From an uncultured Actinomycetes bacterium (GTDB lineage Bacteria; Actinomycetota; Acidimicrobiia; Acidimicrobiales; RAAP-2): a stretch of DNA of 41,955 bases. The notes beneath the pieces are model-generated. The model had not been told where the DNA came from, searched no databases, and was given only the letters and a program-made list of their open reading frames with translations. The translations under genes and the position numbers were made by a program. The DNA is taken from positions 1-41,955 of the forward strand of contig CAIUMH010000112.1 of the NCBI GenBank assembly GCA_903900235.1, in the 5' to 3' direction. Each line of letters begins with the position of its first letter. Positions within the stretch are counted from its first letter, which is position 1. Shown here in pieces: positions 20,901-29,427 of the stretch.

Positions 20901-21640
20901 GTTCGCTCGGCAGGGTCGGGATCACTCGGCCGGCGGGTCGCGGCCAGCATCTGGTCGCCGAGCTCTCGGGCCTCGGCCTCGAGAGTGTCGAGGTCCCGCT
21001 GGTCGAGATCCGTCTCATCGACGATGTCGAACCGCTTCGCTCAGCCCTCGCCACAGTCCCACCTCCGAGCCTGGTGGTGTTGAGTTCGGCCAGTGCGGTG
21101 CCGGCGCTCCTCGCAGTGATCGGATCGGCACCGGGCATCGCCGTGGCAGCGGTCGGGCCTGCCACGAAGGCTGCCTTGGAGTCCGAAGGGATCCCCGTGA
21201 CGGTGGAAGGTGACGGATCGGGCGGAGTCGCGCTGGCCGGCATCATCGGACCACCGTTGGCTCCGGGAGATCGAGCGGTGCTGCTGGCTGCGGCCGGTGG
21301 TCGCCACGAGCTCGCCGAGAGCCTGGTGGCCTTCGGATGGAAGGTCGAGCCCATCGTGGCCTACGAGACCGTCGCCCGCCCACCCACTCTCTCCGAGGTG
21401 GAGGCCCTCGGGGCCTGCGACGTCGTGTGCTTCGCTTCGCCGAGTGCGGTGACGGCCTTCGAGGCGCTGCGCGACTCGACGGGGGCGCCGCTTCATCGGC
21501 ATCCGGCGGCGGTGATTGGGGCAACGACTGCTGGGGCGGCTCGCCAGGCTGGCTTCGTGGTGGTGGTGGCGACCGAGGCCACCGACGCGGCGCTGGCCGA
21601 GGCTGCAGCAGCAGCGCTCCGGCTGACGCATGAGCCCTAG
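20897..21640 (+). CDS. hemD: uroporphyrinogen-III synthase
   Basis: A 247-residue two-lobed enzyme that closes and inverts ring D of hydroxymethylbilane. The family is poorly conserved. Visible landmarks are GVGITRPAGRGQHLVAEL-like sequence at the start, VVLSSASAVPALL, LLAAAGGRHELAESL and DVVCFASPSAVTAFEAL near the end. Position between hemC and hemB confirms the assignment. In M. tuberculosis the corresponding protein is fused to a methyltransferase, and here HemD stands alone. The ATG overlaps the hemC stop (ATGA). Confidence 0.92.
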   Translation: MSSLGRVGITRPAGRGQHLVAELSGLGLESVEVPLVEIRLIDDVEPLRSALATVPPPSLVVLSSASAVPALLAVIGSAPGIAVAAVGPATKAALESEGIPVTVEGDGSGGVALAGIIGPPLAPGDRAVLLAAAGGRHELAESLVAFGWKVEPIVAYETVARPPTLSEVEALGACDVVCFASPSAVTAFEALRDSTGAPLHRHPAAVIGATTAGAARQAGFVVVVATEATDAALAEAAAAALRLTHEP

Positions 21641-21643
21641 GCT
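21638..21643 (+). promoter_or_regulatory. possible internal -10 element before hemB
   Basis: TAGGCT begins within the hemD stop codon and ends 6 bases before the hemB ATG at 21650. It may be an internal leaderless promoter. There is no clear -35. Confidence 0.3.
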
Positions 21644-21649
21644 CACGGC

Positions 21650-22633
21650 ATGGACGACCTCTCTCATCGACCGCGGCGACTGCGGCGGACGCCAGCCATC
21701 CGCCGCCTCGTCGCCGAGACTTCGGTGACCACCGCGGATCTCGTGGCACCACTCTTCGTGGCCGAAGCCCTCGCAGCCCCCAAGGTCATCGACTCGCTCC
21801 CGGGCCACTTCCAGCACACCCTCGACTCGCTGGTAGCCGAGGCGGAGCGCCTGCTCTCAGTGGGGATCACCTCTGTGGTGCTCTTCGGTATCCCGGCGAC
21901 GAAGGATGCGGCGGGCTCTGGAGCCTCTGATGAGGGCGGCATCATTCAAGTTGCGCTGCGTCGACTGGCCGCCGAATTCGGCGACGCGCTGGTTCTGATC
22001 CCCGATCTCTGCCTTGATGAGTACACCGACCATGGGCACTGCGGCCTCTTGGCCGGGGATGGATCGGTCGACAATGACGCCACACTGGTGCGTTACCAGG
22101 CGGCGGCGGTGGCTCAGGCTGCCGCTGGGGCCGACCTTGTGGCGCCCAGCGGAATGATGGACGGCCAGGTGGGAGCGATTCGGCGGGCTCTCGATGGCGC
22201 CGGCCACCACGACGTCGGGATCCTGGCCTACTCCGCCAAGTACGCCTCCGCCCTGTACGGGCCCTTCCGTGACGCAGTCGACGTCTCGATCGTCGGCGGA
22301 GGCGATCGTCGGGCCTATCAGCAGGATCCGGGAAACCGACGAGAGGCCTTGCGCGAGGTGGCCCTCGACGTTGCAGAGGGTGCTGACATCGTGATGGTGA
22401 AGCCGGCGGTGACCTATCTCGACGTGATCGCGGATGTCTCAGCCATGGTCGACGTCCCTGTGGCGGCGTACCACGTGAGCGGGGAGTACTCGATGATCAA
22501 GGCGGCCGATGAGCGCGGATGGATCGACGGGACGGCCACGGCGGTCGAGCAGCTCACCGCCGTCAAACGCGCCGGTGCCGACCTCATCCTCACCTACTTC
22601 GCCGGCGAGCTGGCTCCGATCCTCGATGCCTGA
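21650..22633 (+). CDS. hemB: delta-aminolevulinic acid dehydratase (porphobilinogen synthase)
   Basis: A 327-residue enzyme that condenses two 5-aminolevulinate molecules to porphobilinogen. The Schiff-base lysines are Lys197 (AYSAKYAS) and Lys251 (MVKPAVTYLD). The metal site reads DLCLDEYTDHGHCG, with Cys121 and Cys131 present but Asp123 where the three-Cys zinc enzymes have the middle Cys. This mixed site is seen in other actinobacteria. The C-terminal VAAYHVSGEYSMIKAA is standard. It starts 9 bases after hemD and overlaps hemL by 8 bases. Confidence 0.96.
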   Translation: MDDLSHRPRRLRRTPAIRRLVAETSVTTADLVAPLFVAEALAAPKVIDSLPGHFQHTLDSLVAEAERLLSVGITSVVLFGIPATKDAAGSGASDEGGIIQVALRRLAAEFGDALVLIPDLCLDEYTDHGHCGLLAGDGSVDNDATLVRYQAAAVAQAAAGADLVAPSGMMDGQVGAIRRALDGAGHHDVGILAYSAKYASALYGPFRDAVDVSIVGGGDRRAYQQDPGNRREALREVALDVAEGADIVMVKPAVTYLDVIADVSAMVDVPVAAYHVSGEYSMIKAADERGWIDGTATAVEQLTAVKRAGADLILTYFAGELAPILDA

Positions 22634-23921
22634 GTCAACCACTACCAACGCCGGGTGGTTCGCTCGGGCCGAAGCCGTCATCCCCGGTGGAGTGGACTCG
22701 CCAGTCCGCTCATTCCGGTCCGTCGGTGGGACTCCGTACACGGTGGTGCGTGGCTCTGGCGCCACGGTCACCGACGTTGAGGGCCGGGAGTACCTCGACT
22801 TCGTCCAGTCCTACGGGGCGAGCCTTCTCGGCCACGCCCACCCTCGGGTCATCGCAGCGATCACCGAGGCGGCGGCCAAGGGCACCACCTTCGGGGCTCC
22901 GACCCCCGGTGAGGTCCTCCTTGCCGAGGCCATCGTGGGGGCCGTCCCTGGTCTCGAGCAGGTTCGGTTCGTCTCTTCGGGCACCGAGGCCGTCATGAGC
23001 GCGGTGCGCCTCGCCCGAGGGGCCACCGGTCGTGATCGCATCCTCAAGTTCGATGGCTGCTACCACGGGCACGCGGACCACCTGCTGGTGGCCGGCGGAT
23101 CAGGGGTGGCCGAGCTCGGGCTTCCCGGATCGGCCGGCGTTCCGGCCGGGGCGGTGGCGGACACCCTGGTTGCTCCCTACAACGTGGTGCCGACGCTCGA
23201 TGCGTCCGTGGCCTGTGTTCTCGTCGAGCCGGTGGCCGCCAATATGAACCTCGTCCGACCGACGGAAGGGTTCCTCGAGGGCCTTCGGGCAGAGTGCGAT
23301 CGGGTGGGCGCGCTGCTGATCTTCGACGAAGTCATCACCGGCTTTCGCGTCGGGCTTGGGGGGGCGGCGGAGATGACCGGGGTGACCCCGGACCTCTGGT
23401 GCTTCGGCAAGGTGATCGGCGGAGGCCTGCCGGTGGGAGCGTTCGGTGGCTCAGCGGCCCTGCTCGAGACCCTGGCCCCGGTGGGACCCGTGTATCAGGC
23501 AGGAACCCTTTCGGGGAACCCGCTGGCCACGGCAGCCGGGCTGGCAGTCCTCAGCGAGGTCACCGACGATGACTACATCGCCTTGATCGATCGGACGCGA
23601 CGGTTCGGCTCGGCGCTGTGCCAGGCCATCCGCGATGGCGGCTTGTGGTCCTGCGTCCCGTCGGCCGGACCGCTCCTCGGGCTCTACCTGGCCCCGGCGT
23701 CGGGTGAGTGGTCGGCGCCGTCGAACTACCCCGAGTCGCGGGCAATCGCCGAGACGGGGCTCTATCCGGCCTTCTTCCACGAGATGCTCCATCGTGGAGT
23801 GGCGCTGGCTCCAGGGGCCTATGAGGTGCTCTTCGTATCGATGGCGCACACCGACGCCCATCTCGACCAAGCGGTCGCTGCGGCCCGAGAGGCGGCAGCC
23901 GCCGTGGCCAGATCCCTCTGA
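22626..23921 (+). CDS. hemL: glutamate-1-semialdehyde 2,1-aminomutase
   Basis: A 431-residue PLP enzyme that converts glutamate-1-semialdehyde to 5-aminolevulinate, the substrate of HemB. PGGVDSPVRSF at the start, SSGTEAVMSAVRLAR, Asp234 in IFDEVITGFR (binds the PLP ring nitrogen) and Lys262 in FGKVIGGGLPVGAFGG (PLP Schiff base) are all present. The ATG at 22626 lies inside the end of hemB (8-bp overlap), so translation is coupled. The open frame before it is hemB read in another frame. Confidence 0.96.
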   Translation: MPESTTTNAGWFARAEAVIPGGVDSPVRSFRSVGGTPYTVVRGSGATVTDVEGREYLDFVQSYGASLLGHAHPRVIAAITEAAAKGTTFGAPTPGEVLLAEAIVGAVPGLEQVRFVSSGTEAVMSAVRLARGATGRDRILKFDGCYHGHADHLLVAGGSGVAELGLPGSAGVPAGAVADTLVAPYNVVPTLDASVACVLVEPVAANMNLVRPTEGFLEGLRAECDRVGALLIFDEVITGFRVGLGGAAEMTGVTPDLWCFGKVIGGGLPVGAFGGSAALLETLAPVGPVYQAGTLSGNPLATAAGLAVLSEVTDDDYIALIDRTRRFGSALCQAIRDGGLWSCVPSAGPLLGLYLAPASGEWSAPSNYPESRAIAETGLYPAFFHEMLHRGVALAPGAYEVLFVSMAHTDAHLDQAVAAAREAAAAVARSL

Positions 23922-23926
23922 TCCTG

Positions 23927-25093
23927 ATGGTGACCGCTGGCGAGGGCGCCATCACGATGACCGGCGGCCGCCTGCTCGGTGCTGCGGGACCGCTCTCGAC
24001 AGGAGTATCCGTCACCCTGCGGATCGACAGCGTTGGGCTGACACTGGTGGGCGGAGACCCGCCGACGGCTTGGCAGATTCCGTTCTCGGCGCTGCGTGAG
24101 CCACGCTGCCGAGCGCACCGGGGGATGGTGGAGGTGGCGGCCTGGGTGTCAGGGTCGCTGGTGATGGTCAACTTCTCGGCGGCCTCGCTCGAGGGCTCAA
24201 CGGCGTCGGAGATCGACGCCCTGCTGGCCGGCGCCACCGGTCGAGATGCCACTGGACCGACCTCCGGCGGGACACCGTATACCGTGAATCCACGGCGGCG
24301 CCGGCTATCGCTGCTGGTGGTGGCGGTGCTGGCCATCGGGGCAGGAGCGAGCCTGCTTGTCTGGCAGCTCGCCGATGTGCAGACCCGGTCCTCAGCGAGA
24401 GCGGATCGGGTGGTCGCTGCCACCATGAACCTTCGAGGCAGCGACCTTCCCGAAGGGTGGTCGGCCCTCAACTCGTCCTCGTCCATCCTCGGTGGCTTCC
24501 TCAGCCCGGGATCAAGCCGACAGTCGCCGGCCCAAAAGCGGGTGACTGCGGCGGTGATCTCCGGCTACCAAGACTGCATGGGGATCACCAATGCTGTCGA
24601 TCGCGTCTTCGGTGCGGCAGGGGTGACGCCGCCGATCGAGATCGGCGGGATGCCCTATGGCCCCGAGCAGTCCACAGCGGTGACCGAGGTGGGGACGGTG
24701 ACACAGCGCTATGCCTCGCCAGCCGACGTGGCCGCCGATCGCCGCCAGATCTCCCAGGCCCGCTTCCCCACGTGCTTTGCCGAGGCCATCGGCCGACTTG
24801 CGACCGCGAACGGTGATGTCATCAAGGCCACCGAAGACCTTCCCGTGGTCCGCCAAGAGTTCCGCCAACCGCTCGGCGTGCTCGTGACGGGGGCGAACGT
24901 GACGATCCCGATGGCCGGGCTGGCCGGGACCTCGACCGCCCAGCTGGGCATCACGGTCCTGCTGACGGGCTCCTATGAGCAGACGCTGTATACCTTTGCG
25001 GTTCCCGGCAGCTTCCCGGAGAGGCTTCGACAGCAGGTGGTGGGTGAGCTGTCGGCTCGCCTCGCAGGGGTCAGCGGAACCCGCAGCGCCTGA
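23927..25093 (+). CDS. membrane-anchored protein of unknown function with PH-like N-terminal domain
   Basis: A 388-residue protein that I do not recognise. Residues 20-105 form a beta-rich domain (VTLRIDSVGLTLVGGD, WQIPFSALREPRC, GSLVMVNF) that looks like a bacterial PH/GRAM-type module ending in a helix. A run of five basic residues precedes one transmembrane helix at about 127-147. The remaining 240 residues should be extracytoplasmic. They contain only two cysteines, Cys217 (GYQDCMG) and Cys283 (FPTCFAEA), which could form a disulphide. The start is 6 bases after hemL, so it is probably the last gene of the hem operon. It converges with the MenJ-like gene with a 4-bp gap. No function is assigned. 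Confidence 0.75.
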   Translation: MVTAGEGAITMTGGRLLGAAGPLSTGVSVTLRIDSVGLTLVGGDPPTAWQIPFSALREPRCRAHRGMVEVAAWVSGSLVMVNFSAASLEGSTASEIDALLAGATGRDATGPTSGGTPYTVNPRRRRLSLLVVAVLAIGAGASLLVWQLADVQTRSSARADRVVAATMNLRGSDLPEGWSALNSSSSILGGFLSPGSSRQSPAQKRVTAAVISGYQDCMGITNAVDRVFGAAGVTPPIEIGGMPYGPEQSTAVTEVGTVTQRYASPADVAADRRQISQARFPTCFAEAIGRLATANGDVIKATEDLPVVRQEFRQPLGVLVTGANVTIPMAGLAGTSTAQLGITVLLTGSYEQTLYTFAVPGSFPERLRQQVVGELSARLAGVSGTRSA

Positions 25094-25104
25094 GCCGTCA
25101 GGCG
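25087..25104. terminator. hairpin spanning the stop codons of two convergent genes
   Basis: CGCCTGA-GCCG-TCAGGCG is a perfect 7-bp stem. The TGA of the left gene (25091-25093) and the TGA of the right gene (complement of 25098-25100) sit in opposite arms, so the two ORF ends are mirror images. It may act as a bidirectional end structure, but no T run follows. Confidence 0.45.
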
Positions 25105-26453
25105 ACGGTGCGCAGGGTGGCGGTGTTGTCGTTGAAGAGAGCGGCCAGGGCTCGGTCCGGGAGGATCTTGCCCAAGGTTGCCATCGCCCGGTAGGCGACC
25201 TCGGCCGGCCCGCGCTCGTCGGGGCGCATCAGGTTGGCCATCAGGCTCAACAGCTCGTTCATGAGGGTCTCTGAACGCATGCCGATGCCCACGCACAGCG
25301 CCATCAACTTGGGCTCTGAAATCAGGCGGACGAAGGCCCGCGCCACGTCGTAGTAGGTGCCATAGGCCTGAGTGAGCCGCTCGTCATAGGCGGCGAGGGC
25401 CTCGGGTCCGCCACCGCCGAGCGCCTCGGCGATGGAAGTGGCGGCGAGGCGGCCGGTCTCATAGCCGTAGGCGATCCCCTCCCCATTGAAGGGGTTGATT
25501 GATCCCGAGGCATCGCCGATGCAGATCGTGGTGCGCCCGGTGTGGGGTCCGACGGCGAAGCCCATGGGGAGTCGTCCCCCGGTGGCCGGTCCCATGGCGT
25601 CGTGCGAGGAGATCCCCCATCGGTCGGGGACGAAGTTGACGAAGGTGTCCATCAGCTTGGTGGTGTTGACGCCCTTCCATCGGCGGTCGGTCGACAGCAG
25701 GCCGACGCCCACGTTGATCCGACCGTCGCCGAGCGGGAAGATCCAGCCATAGCCCGGGACGATGTTGCCCTCCGCGTCGCGGATGTCGAGGTGCGATTCG
25801 ATGTAGTCGTCGGTCGAGGCGGGGGACTCGTAGTAGCCCCGGATGGCCATGCCCATCGGCCACTCGCGCCGACGCTGGGTGCCGAGTGCCCGACCGATTC
25901 TCGAGTTGGCCCCATCGGCCACGACCACGATCCGGCCGCGCAGCTCGCTGGTCGTGCCGGAGGACTTGTCCTTCACCACGAGACCGGCGGCTGAGGCCAG
26001 CTGGTCGACGGTCTCGGCCGGAGTGAGGTCGAGCAGGTCGACGGCCTCGACGCCCGTGAAGAGCGACGCGCCAGCAGCAACGGCCCGCTCCGCCACCATG
26101 GCGTCGAGGTCGAGACGGGTGATGGCGTAGCCGTAGCTTGGGAACGAGGGGTGGTCGGGCCAACGCATGGCGACCTCCTGGCCGAAGCCGCAGGAGCGCA
26201 GACCGCTGTAGCGATGGCCGACTGCGGCCACCTTCTCCTCGAGCTCCATGTCTTGGAGCTGGCGCACCGATCGGGGGGTGAGGCCGTCACCACAGGTCTT
26301 GGCCCGGGGGAAGGTTTTCCGCTCGACGACGGCCACGTCCCAGCCGGCCGAGGCCAGCCAGAAGGCGCAGGCCGAGCCGCTCGGACCGGCGCCGACGATG
26401 ACGGCGTCGTAGACATGCTCGGAGGTGGATGGGGGCGAGGTTTCGGTGCTCAC
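25098..26453 (-). CDS. menJ: geranylgeranyl-reductase family flavoprotein, MenJ-like
   Basis: A 451-residue FAD-dependent reductase. VIVGAGPSGSACAFWLA (FAD dinucleotide fold, about 19-35), ERKTFPRAKTCGDGLTPRSV (the family's PxxKxCGDG block), VVADGANSRIGRALG (DG motif) and CIGDASGSINPFNGEGI (GD motif) are all present. Relatives reduce isoprenoid double bonds: geranylgeranyl groups of archaeal lipids or chlorophyll, and in M. tuberculosis one double bond of menaquinone (MenJ). Position directly divergent from the nuo operon fits modification of menaquinone, the acceptor of complex I. The start is GTG at 26453. A TACGAT hexamer ends 8 bases upstream and a GGAG lies between. Confidence 0.85.
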   Translation of the reverse strand: MSTETSPPSTSEHVYDAVIVGAGPSGSACAFWLASAGWDVAVVERKTFPRAKTCGDGLTPRSVRQLQDMELEEKVAAVGHRYSGLRSCGFGQEVAMRWPDHPSFPSYGYAITRLDLDAMVAERAVAAGASLFTGVEAVDLLDLTPAETVDQLASAAGLVVKDKSSGTTSELRGRIVVVADGANSRIGRALGTQRRREWPMGMAIRGYYESPASTDDYIESHLDIRDAEGNIVPGYGWIFPLGDGRINVGVGLLSTDRRWKGVNTTKLMDTFVNFVPDRWGISSHDAMGPATGGRLPMGFAVGPHTGRTTICIGDASGSINPFNGEGIAYGYETGRLAATSIAEALGGGGPEALAAYDERLTQAYGTYYDVARAFVRLISEPKLMALCVGIGMRSETLMNELLSLMANLMRPDERGPAEVAYRAMATLGKILPDRALAALFNDNTATLRTVA

Positions 26454-26493
26454 GACTCCATATCGTATGGCGCCCGCCGGCCGACCGGACCTG

Positions 26494-26510
26494 AAGCACT
26501 GAATGTGCTT
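26494..26510. promoter_or_regulatory. inverted repeat in the nuo promoter region
   Basis: AAGCAC-TGAAT-GTGCTT is a perfect 6-bp inverted repeat between the menJ-like gene and nuoA. A -10-like TAGAAC (26529-26534) ends 7 bases before the nuoA GTG, and the right arm of the repeat would overlap its -35 region. It is a candidate operator for nuo. It is not a match to the Rex box. Confidence 0.45.
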
Positions 26511-26541
26511 ACTCTGCGGCGCGGATGGTAGAACAGTCCCC

Positions 26542-26991
26542 GTGGATCAGTACCTCCCCATCCTTGGCCTCCTCATCGTGGGCATCTTGTTCGCCGCAGT
26601 GTCCTTTGTGGGATCAGCCCTGCTCGCTCCGAAGAAGAAGCCATCGGCGGCGAAGCGCGCTCCGTATGAGTGTGGCATCGTCCCCGAGATCGCTCCGCCG
26701 CAGCGTTTCCCGGTTCGCTTCTATCTCGTTGCGATGATCTTCATCATCTTCGATATCGAGATCGTCTTCATGTACCCCTTCGCCGTGGTCTTCAGGGAGC
26801 TCGGCACCTTCGGTCTTGTCGAGGTCGTGCTGTTCTCTGTGGTCGTGTTCGTCTCGCTGCTATTCCTCGTGAGCAGTGGCGCACTCACCTGGGGCCCCGT
26901 CAAGCGGCTCACTCGTGGGGTGCCCTCAAGAACTTCAGAGTCGACCATCGCCAGGATCACGGCCGACCCGGCCGCCGAACGCGCAGCGTAG
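26542..26991 (+). CDS. nuoA: NADH-quinone oxidoreductase subunit A
   Basis: A 149-residue membrane subunit of complex I with three transmembrane helices. The conserved loop YECGIVPE follows the first helix, and [20 protein letters not shown] (in part) marks the second. The C-terminal tail of about 35 residues is longer than in E. coli. GTG at 26542 was chosen because VDQYLPIL begins directly before the first helix. Upstream codons are not conserved. First gene of the nuo operon, 17 bp before nuoB. Confidence 0.95.
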   Translation: MDQYLPILGLLIVGILFAAVSFVGSALLAPKKKPSAAKRAPYECGIVPEIAPPQRFPVRFYLVAMIFIIFDIEIVFMYPFAVVFRELGTFGLVEVVLFSVVVFVSLLFLVSSGALTWGPVKRLTRGVPSRTSESTIARITADPAAERAA

Positions 26992-27008
26992 AGGAGTACA
27001 GGAATCCC

Positions 27009-27575
27009 ATGGGTCTCGAGGACCTTCCTCATAACTTCCTCACCGGCCGAGTCGAGGACCTTGTCAAGTGGGCCCGGCGATCGAGCGTGTGGCCCGTGAC
27101 CTTCGGTCTGGCCTGTTGCGCCATCGAGATGATGGCGGCTGGAGCTGCCGACTACGACCTCTCCCGCTTCGGCATGGAGGTGTTCCGGAACTCGCCCCGT
27201 CAGGCGGACCTGATGATCGTGGCCGGCCGAGTCAGCCAGAAGATGGCCCCTGTGCTGCGTCAGGTCTACGACCAGATGATGGAGCCCAAGTGGGTCATCT
27301 CCATGGGGGTCTGCGCGTCAAGCGGCGGCATGTTCAACAACTACGCCATCGTTCAAGGTGTCGACCAGATCATCCCGGTCGATGTCTATGTCCCCGGCTG
27401 CCCGCCCAGTCCCGAGACGCTCATGCACGCCATCTTGACGCTGCACGAGAAGATCCGCACCGGTGAGATCACCAAGCGCCGGGCCGAGGGCCGCCCCCTC
27501 GAGATCGAGGTGCCGTCGTCGAGCCCCTGGGTTCCCGGGAACCCCCAAGCCGTACAGATCGGGACGCCCCGATGA
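27009..27575 (+). CDS. nuoB: NADH-quinone oxidoreductase subunit B
   Basis: A 188-residue peripheral-arm subunit that carries cluster N2, the last iron-sulphur centre before quinone. The ligands Cys36, Cys37 (LACCAIEM), Cys102 (GVCASSGG) and Cys131 (PGCPPSPE) are in place. The start ATG follows GAGGAG (26993-26998). The stop overlaps nuoC by 4 bases (ATGA). Confidence 0.97.
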   Translation: MGLEDLPHNFLTGRVEDLVKWARRSSVWPVTFGLACCAIEMMAAGAADYDLSRFGMEVFRNSPRQADLMIVAGRVSQKMAPVLRQVYDQMMEPKWVISMGVCASSGGMFNNYAIVQGVDQIIPVDVYVPGCPPSPETLMHAILTLHEKIRTGEITKRRAEGRPLEIEVPSSSPWVPGNPQAVQIGTPR

Positions 27576-28066
27576 CCGAGATCTCGATTGGCGCCCTCCG
27601 CGGCGTCCCGACCACCGCTGGCGCGGGCGTGGACCAGATCGCCTTCCCGGATCGAGCTGGGTACGCCGGCGTGATCGCAGGGATCAAGGATGCGGCCTTC
27701 GAGATGCTCGTCGACCTGTGTGCGGTGGACTACCTCGGCCACCCCGGCCGCACGCTCCCCGACGGGGTGCAGCCTGAGCGCTTCGAGATCGTGGTCAACC
27801 TGCTGTCGCTCTCGGCCAAGCGTCGCGTCCGGGTCCGAGTCCAGGTGCCCGAGGCCGATGCGGTGGTTGACTCGCTGTTCTCGCTGTACCCCGGCTCTGA
27901 GGCCATGGAGCGCGAGGCCTACGACATGTTCGGCATTCGCTTCGCCGGCCACCCAGACCTCACCCGCATCCTCATGCCCGACGAGTGGGAGGGCCACCCG
28001 CTCCGCAAGGACTACGGCACGGGTCGCGTGCCGGTCCAGTTCAAGGAAGCACCGGGGCCACGATGA
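27572..28066 (+). CDS. nuoC: NADH-quinone oxidoreductase subunit C
   Basis: A 164-residue peripheral subunit (30-kDa type) without cofactors that helps form the quinone cavity with NuoB and NuoD. Landmarks are [21 protein letters not shown] and the signature [43 protein letters not shown] (in part). It is separate from NuoD, unlike the E. coli fusion. ATGA overlaps link it to nuoB and nuoD. Confidence 0.96.
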   Translation: MTEISIGALRGVPTTAGAGVDQIAFPDRAGYAGVIAGIKDAAFEMLVDLCAVDYLGHPGRTLPDGVQPERFEIVVNLLSLSAKRRVRVRVQVPEADAVVDSLFSLYPGSEAMEREAYDMFGIRFAGHPDLTRILMPDEWEGHPLRKDYGTGRVPVQFKEAPGPR

Positions 28067-29427
28067 CCACTGATTTCGATGACCAGCACCGGGTGATCGA
28101 CCGACCGATGTGGTCGGCTCGGGAGACCTCCGAGGGTGACCAAGAGCTCTCGTTGCGCGAGGACACCGACGCTGGCGCGCTGGGTCGCGAAGTCGGTGCC
28201 GTGCTGCGGCTCGAGGACGGCAAGGTTCTCGATCCCTCCCAGATCGACTTCGACCGTCCTGACGACGAGACGATGATCATCAACATGGGTCCCCAACACC
28301 CGTCGACCCACGGCGTGCTGCGGCTGATGCTCGAGCTCGAGGGTGAGGTCGTGCTGCGGACCAAGCCGATCATCGGCTACCTCCACACCGGCATGGAGAA
28401 GACCGGTGAAGAGCTGACCTATGTGCAGGGCGCCACCAACGTGACGCGCATGGACTACATGAGCCCGTTCCACAACGAGACCGTCTTCTCGATGGCCACA
28501 GAGTCGCTCCTTGGCATCGAGATCCCGGACCGGGCCATCTGGATCCGTACCCTGATGCTCGAGCTGAACCGGCTCAGCTCGCACCTGCTCTGGATGGCCA
28601 CCAACGGCATGGACCTCGGATCAACATCGATGATGATCTATGGCTTCCGCGAGCGCGAGATGGTCATGAGCTTCTTCGAGAAGACCACTGGACTTCGCTT
28701 CAACAACAACTTCGTCCGACCGGGCGGCGTGGCGGCAGACCTGCCCGATGGGTGGGAGGACGACGTTGCCGTCATCTGTGACACCGTGCTCGCCAGAAGC
28801 TTCGAGTACGACGACCTGTTGACTGGCCAGCCGATCTTCCGGGAGCGCACCGAGGGTGTCGGTGGCCTCACAGCCGAGGAGGCCCTGGCCCTCTCGGTGA
28901 CCGGACCGCTGCTGCGATCGACTGGCGTGCCGTGGGACCTGCGCCGTTCGATGCCGTACCTCGCGTACGGCGAACTCGACTTCGATGTCATCGTCGGCAC
29001 CTACGGGGACAACTTCGACCGCTATGCCCTCCGCCTCGCTGAGATCCGCGAGTCCATCCGCATGATCCGCCAGATCGTCGAGAAGATGCCTACGGGGGAC
29101 TTCCGGATCCAGGACCCGAAGGTGACGCCACCACCGAGAGGCCGCATTGATGCGTCCATGGAGGCCCTCATCCACCACTTCAAGATCTTCACCGAGGGTT
29201 TCAAGGTCCCCGAGGGCGAGGTCTATGCGGCCATCGAGTCTCCCCGCGGCGAGCTCGGGTGCTACATGGTCTCGGATGGGTCGTCGAAACCCTTCCGCAT
29301 GCACATCAGGGGCCCGTCCTTTGTGAACCTTCAGGTCCTCCCGCTGCTCTTGCGCGGTGGCCTCCTCTCCGACGCCGTGGCGTGTATCTCCTCAGTCGAC
29401 CCCGTCATGGGCGAGGTGGACCGATGA
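28063..29427 (+). CDS. nuoD: NADH-quinone oxidoreductase subunit D
   Basis: A 454-residue 49-kDa type subunit of complex I that shapes the quinone-binding site. MGPQHPSTHGVLRL (with the quinone-site His), GYLHTGMEK, RPGGVAADLP and the closing DPVMGEVDR are canonical. About 70 residues before the GPQHPSTHG block form a hydrophilic N-terminal extension (DFDDQHRVIDRPMWSARE...), longer than in E. coli-like proteins but common in actinobacteria. It starts in the nuoC stop and ends in the nuoE start. Confidence 0.97.
   Translation: MTTDFDDQHRVIDRPMWSARETSEGDQELSLREDTDAGALGREVGAVLRLEDGKVLDPSQIDFDRPDDETMIINMGPQHPSTHGVLRLMLELEGEVVLRTKPIIGYLHTGMEKTGEELTYVQGATNVTRMDYMSPFHNETVFSMATESLLGIEIPDRAIWIRTLMLELNRLSSHLLWMATNGMDLGSTSMMIYGFREREMVMSFFEKTTGLRFNNNFVRPGGVAADLPDGWEDDVAVICDTVLARSFEYDDLLTGQPIFRERTEGVGGLTAEEALALSVTGPLLRSTGVPWDLRRSMPYLAYGELDFDVIVGTYGDNFDRYALRLAEIRESIRMIRQIVEKMPTGDFRIQDPKVTPPPRGRIDASMEALIHHFKIFTEGFKVPEGEVYAAIESPRGELGCYMVSDGSSKPFRMHIRGPSFVNLQVLPLLLRGGLLSDAVACISSVDPVMGEVDR

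Noticed and set aside
26494-26510. Rex-binding site at the nuo promoter
   Set aside because: The half-site is GTGCTT rather than TTGTGAA/TTCACAA, and the spacing differs. It is kept only as an unassigned inverted repeat.
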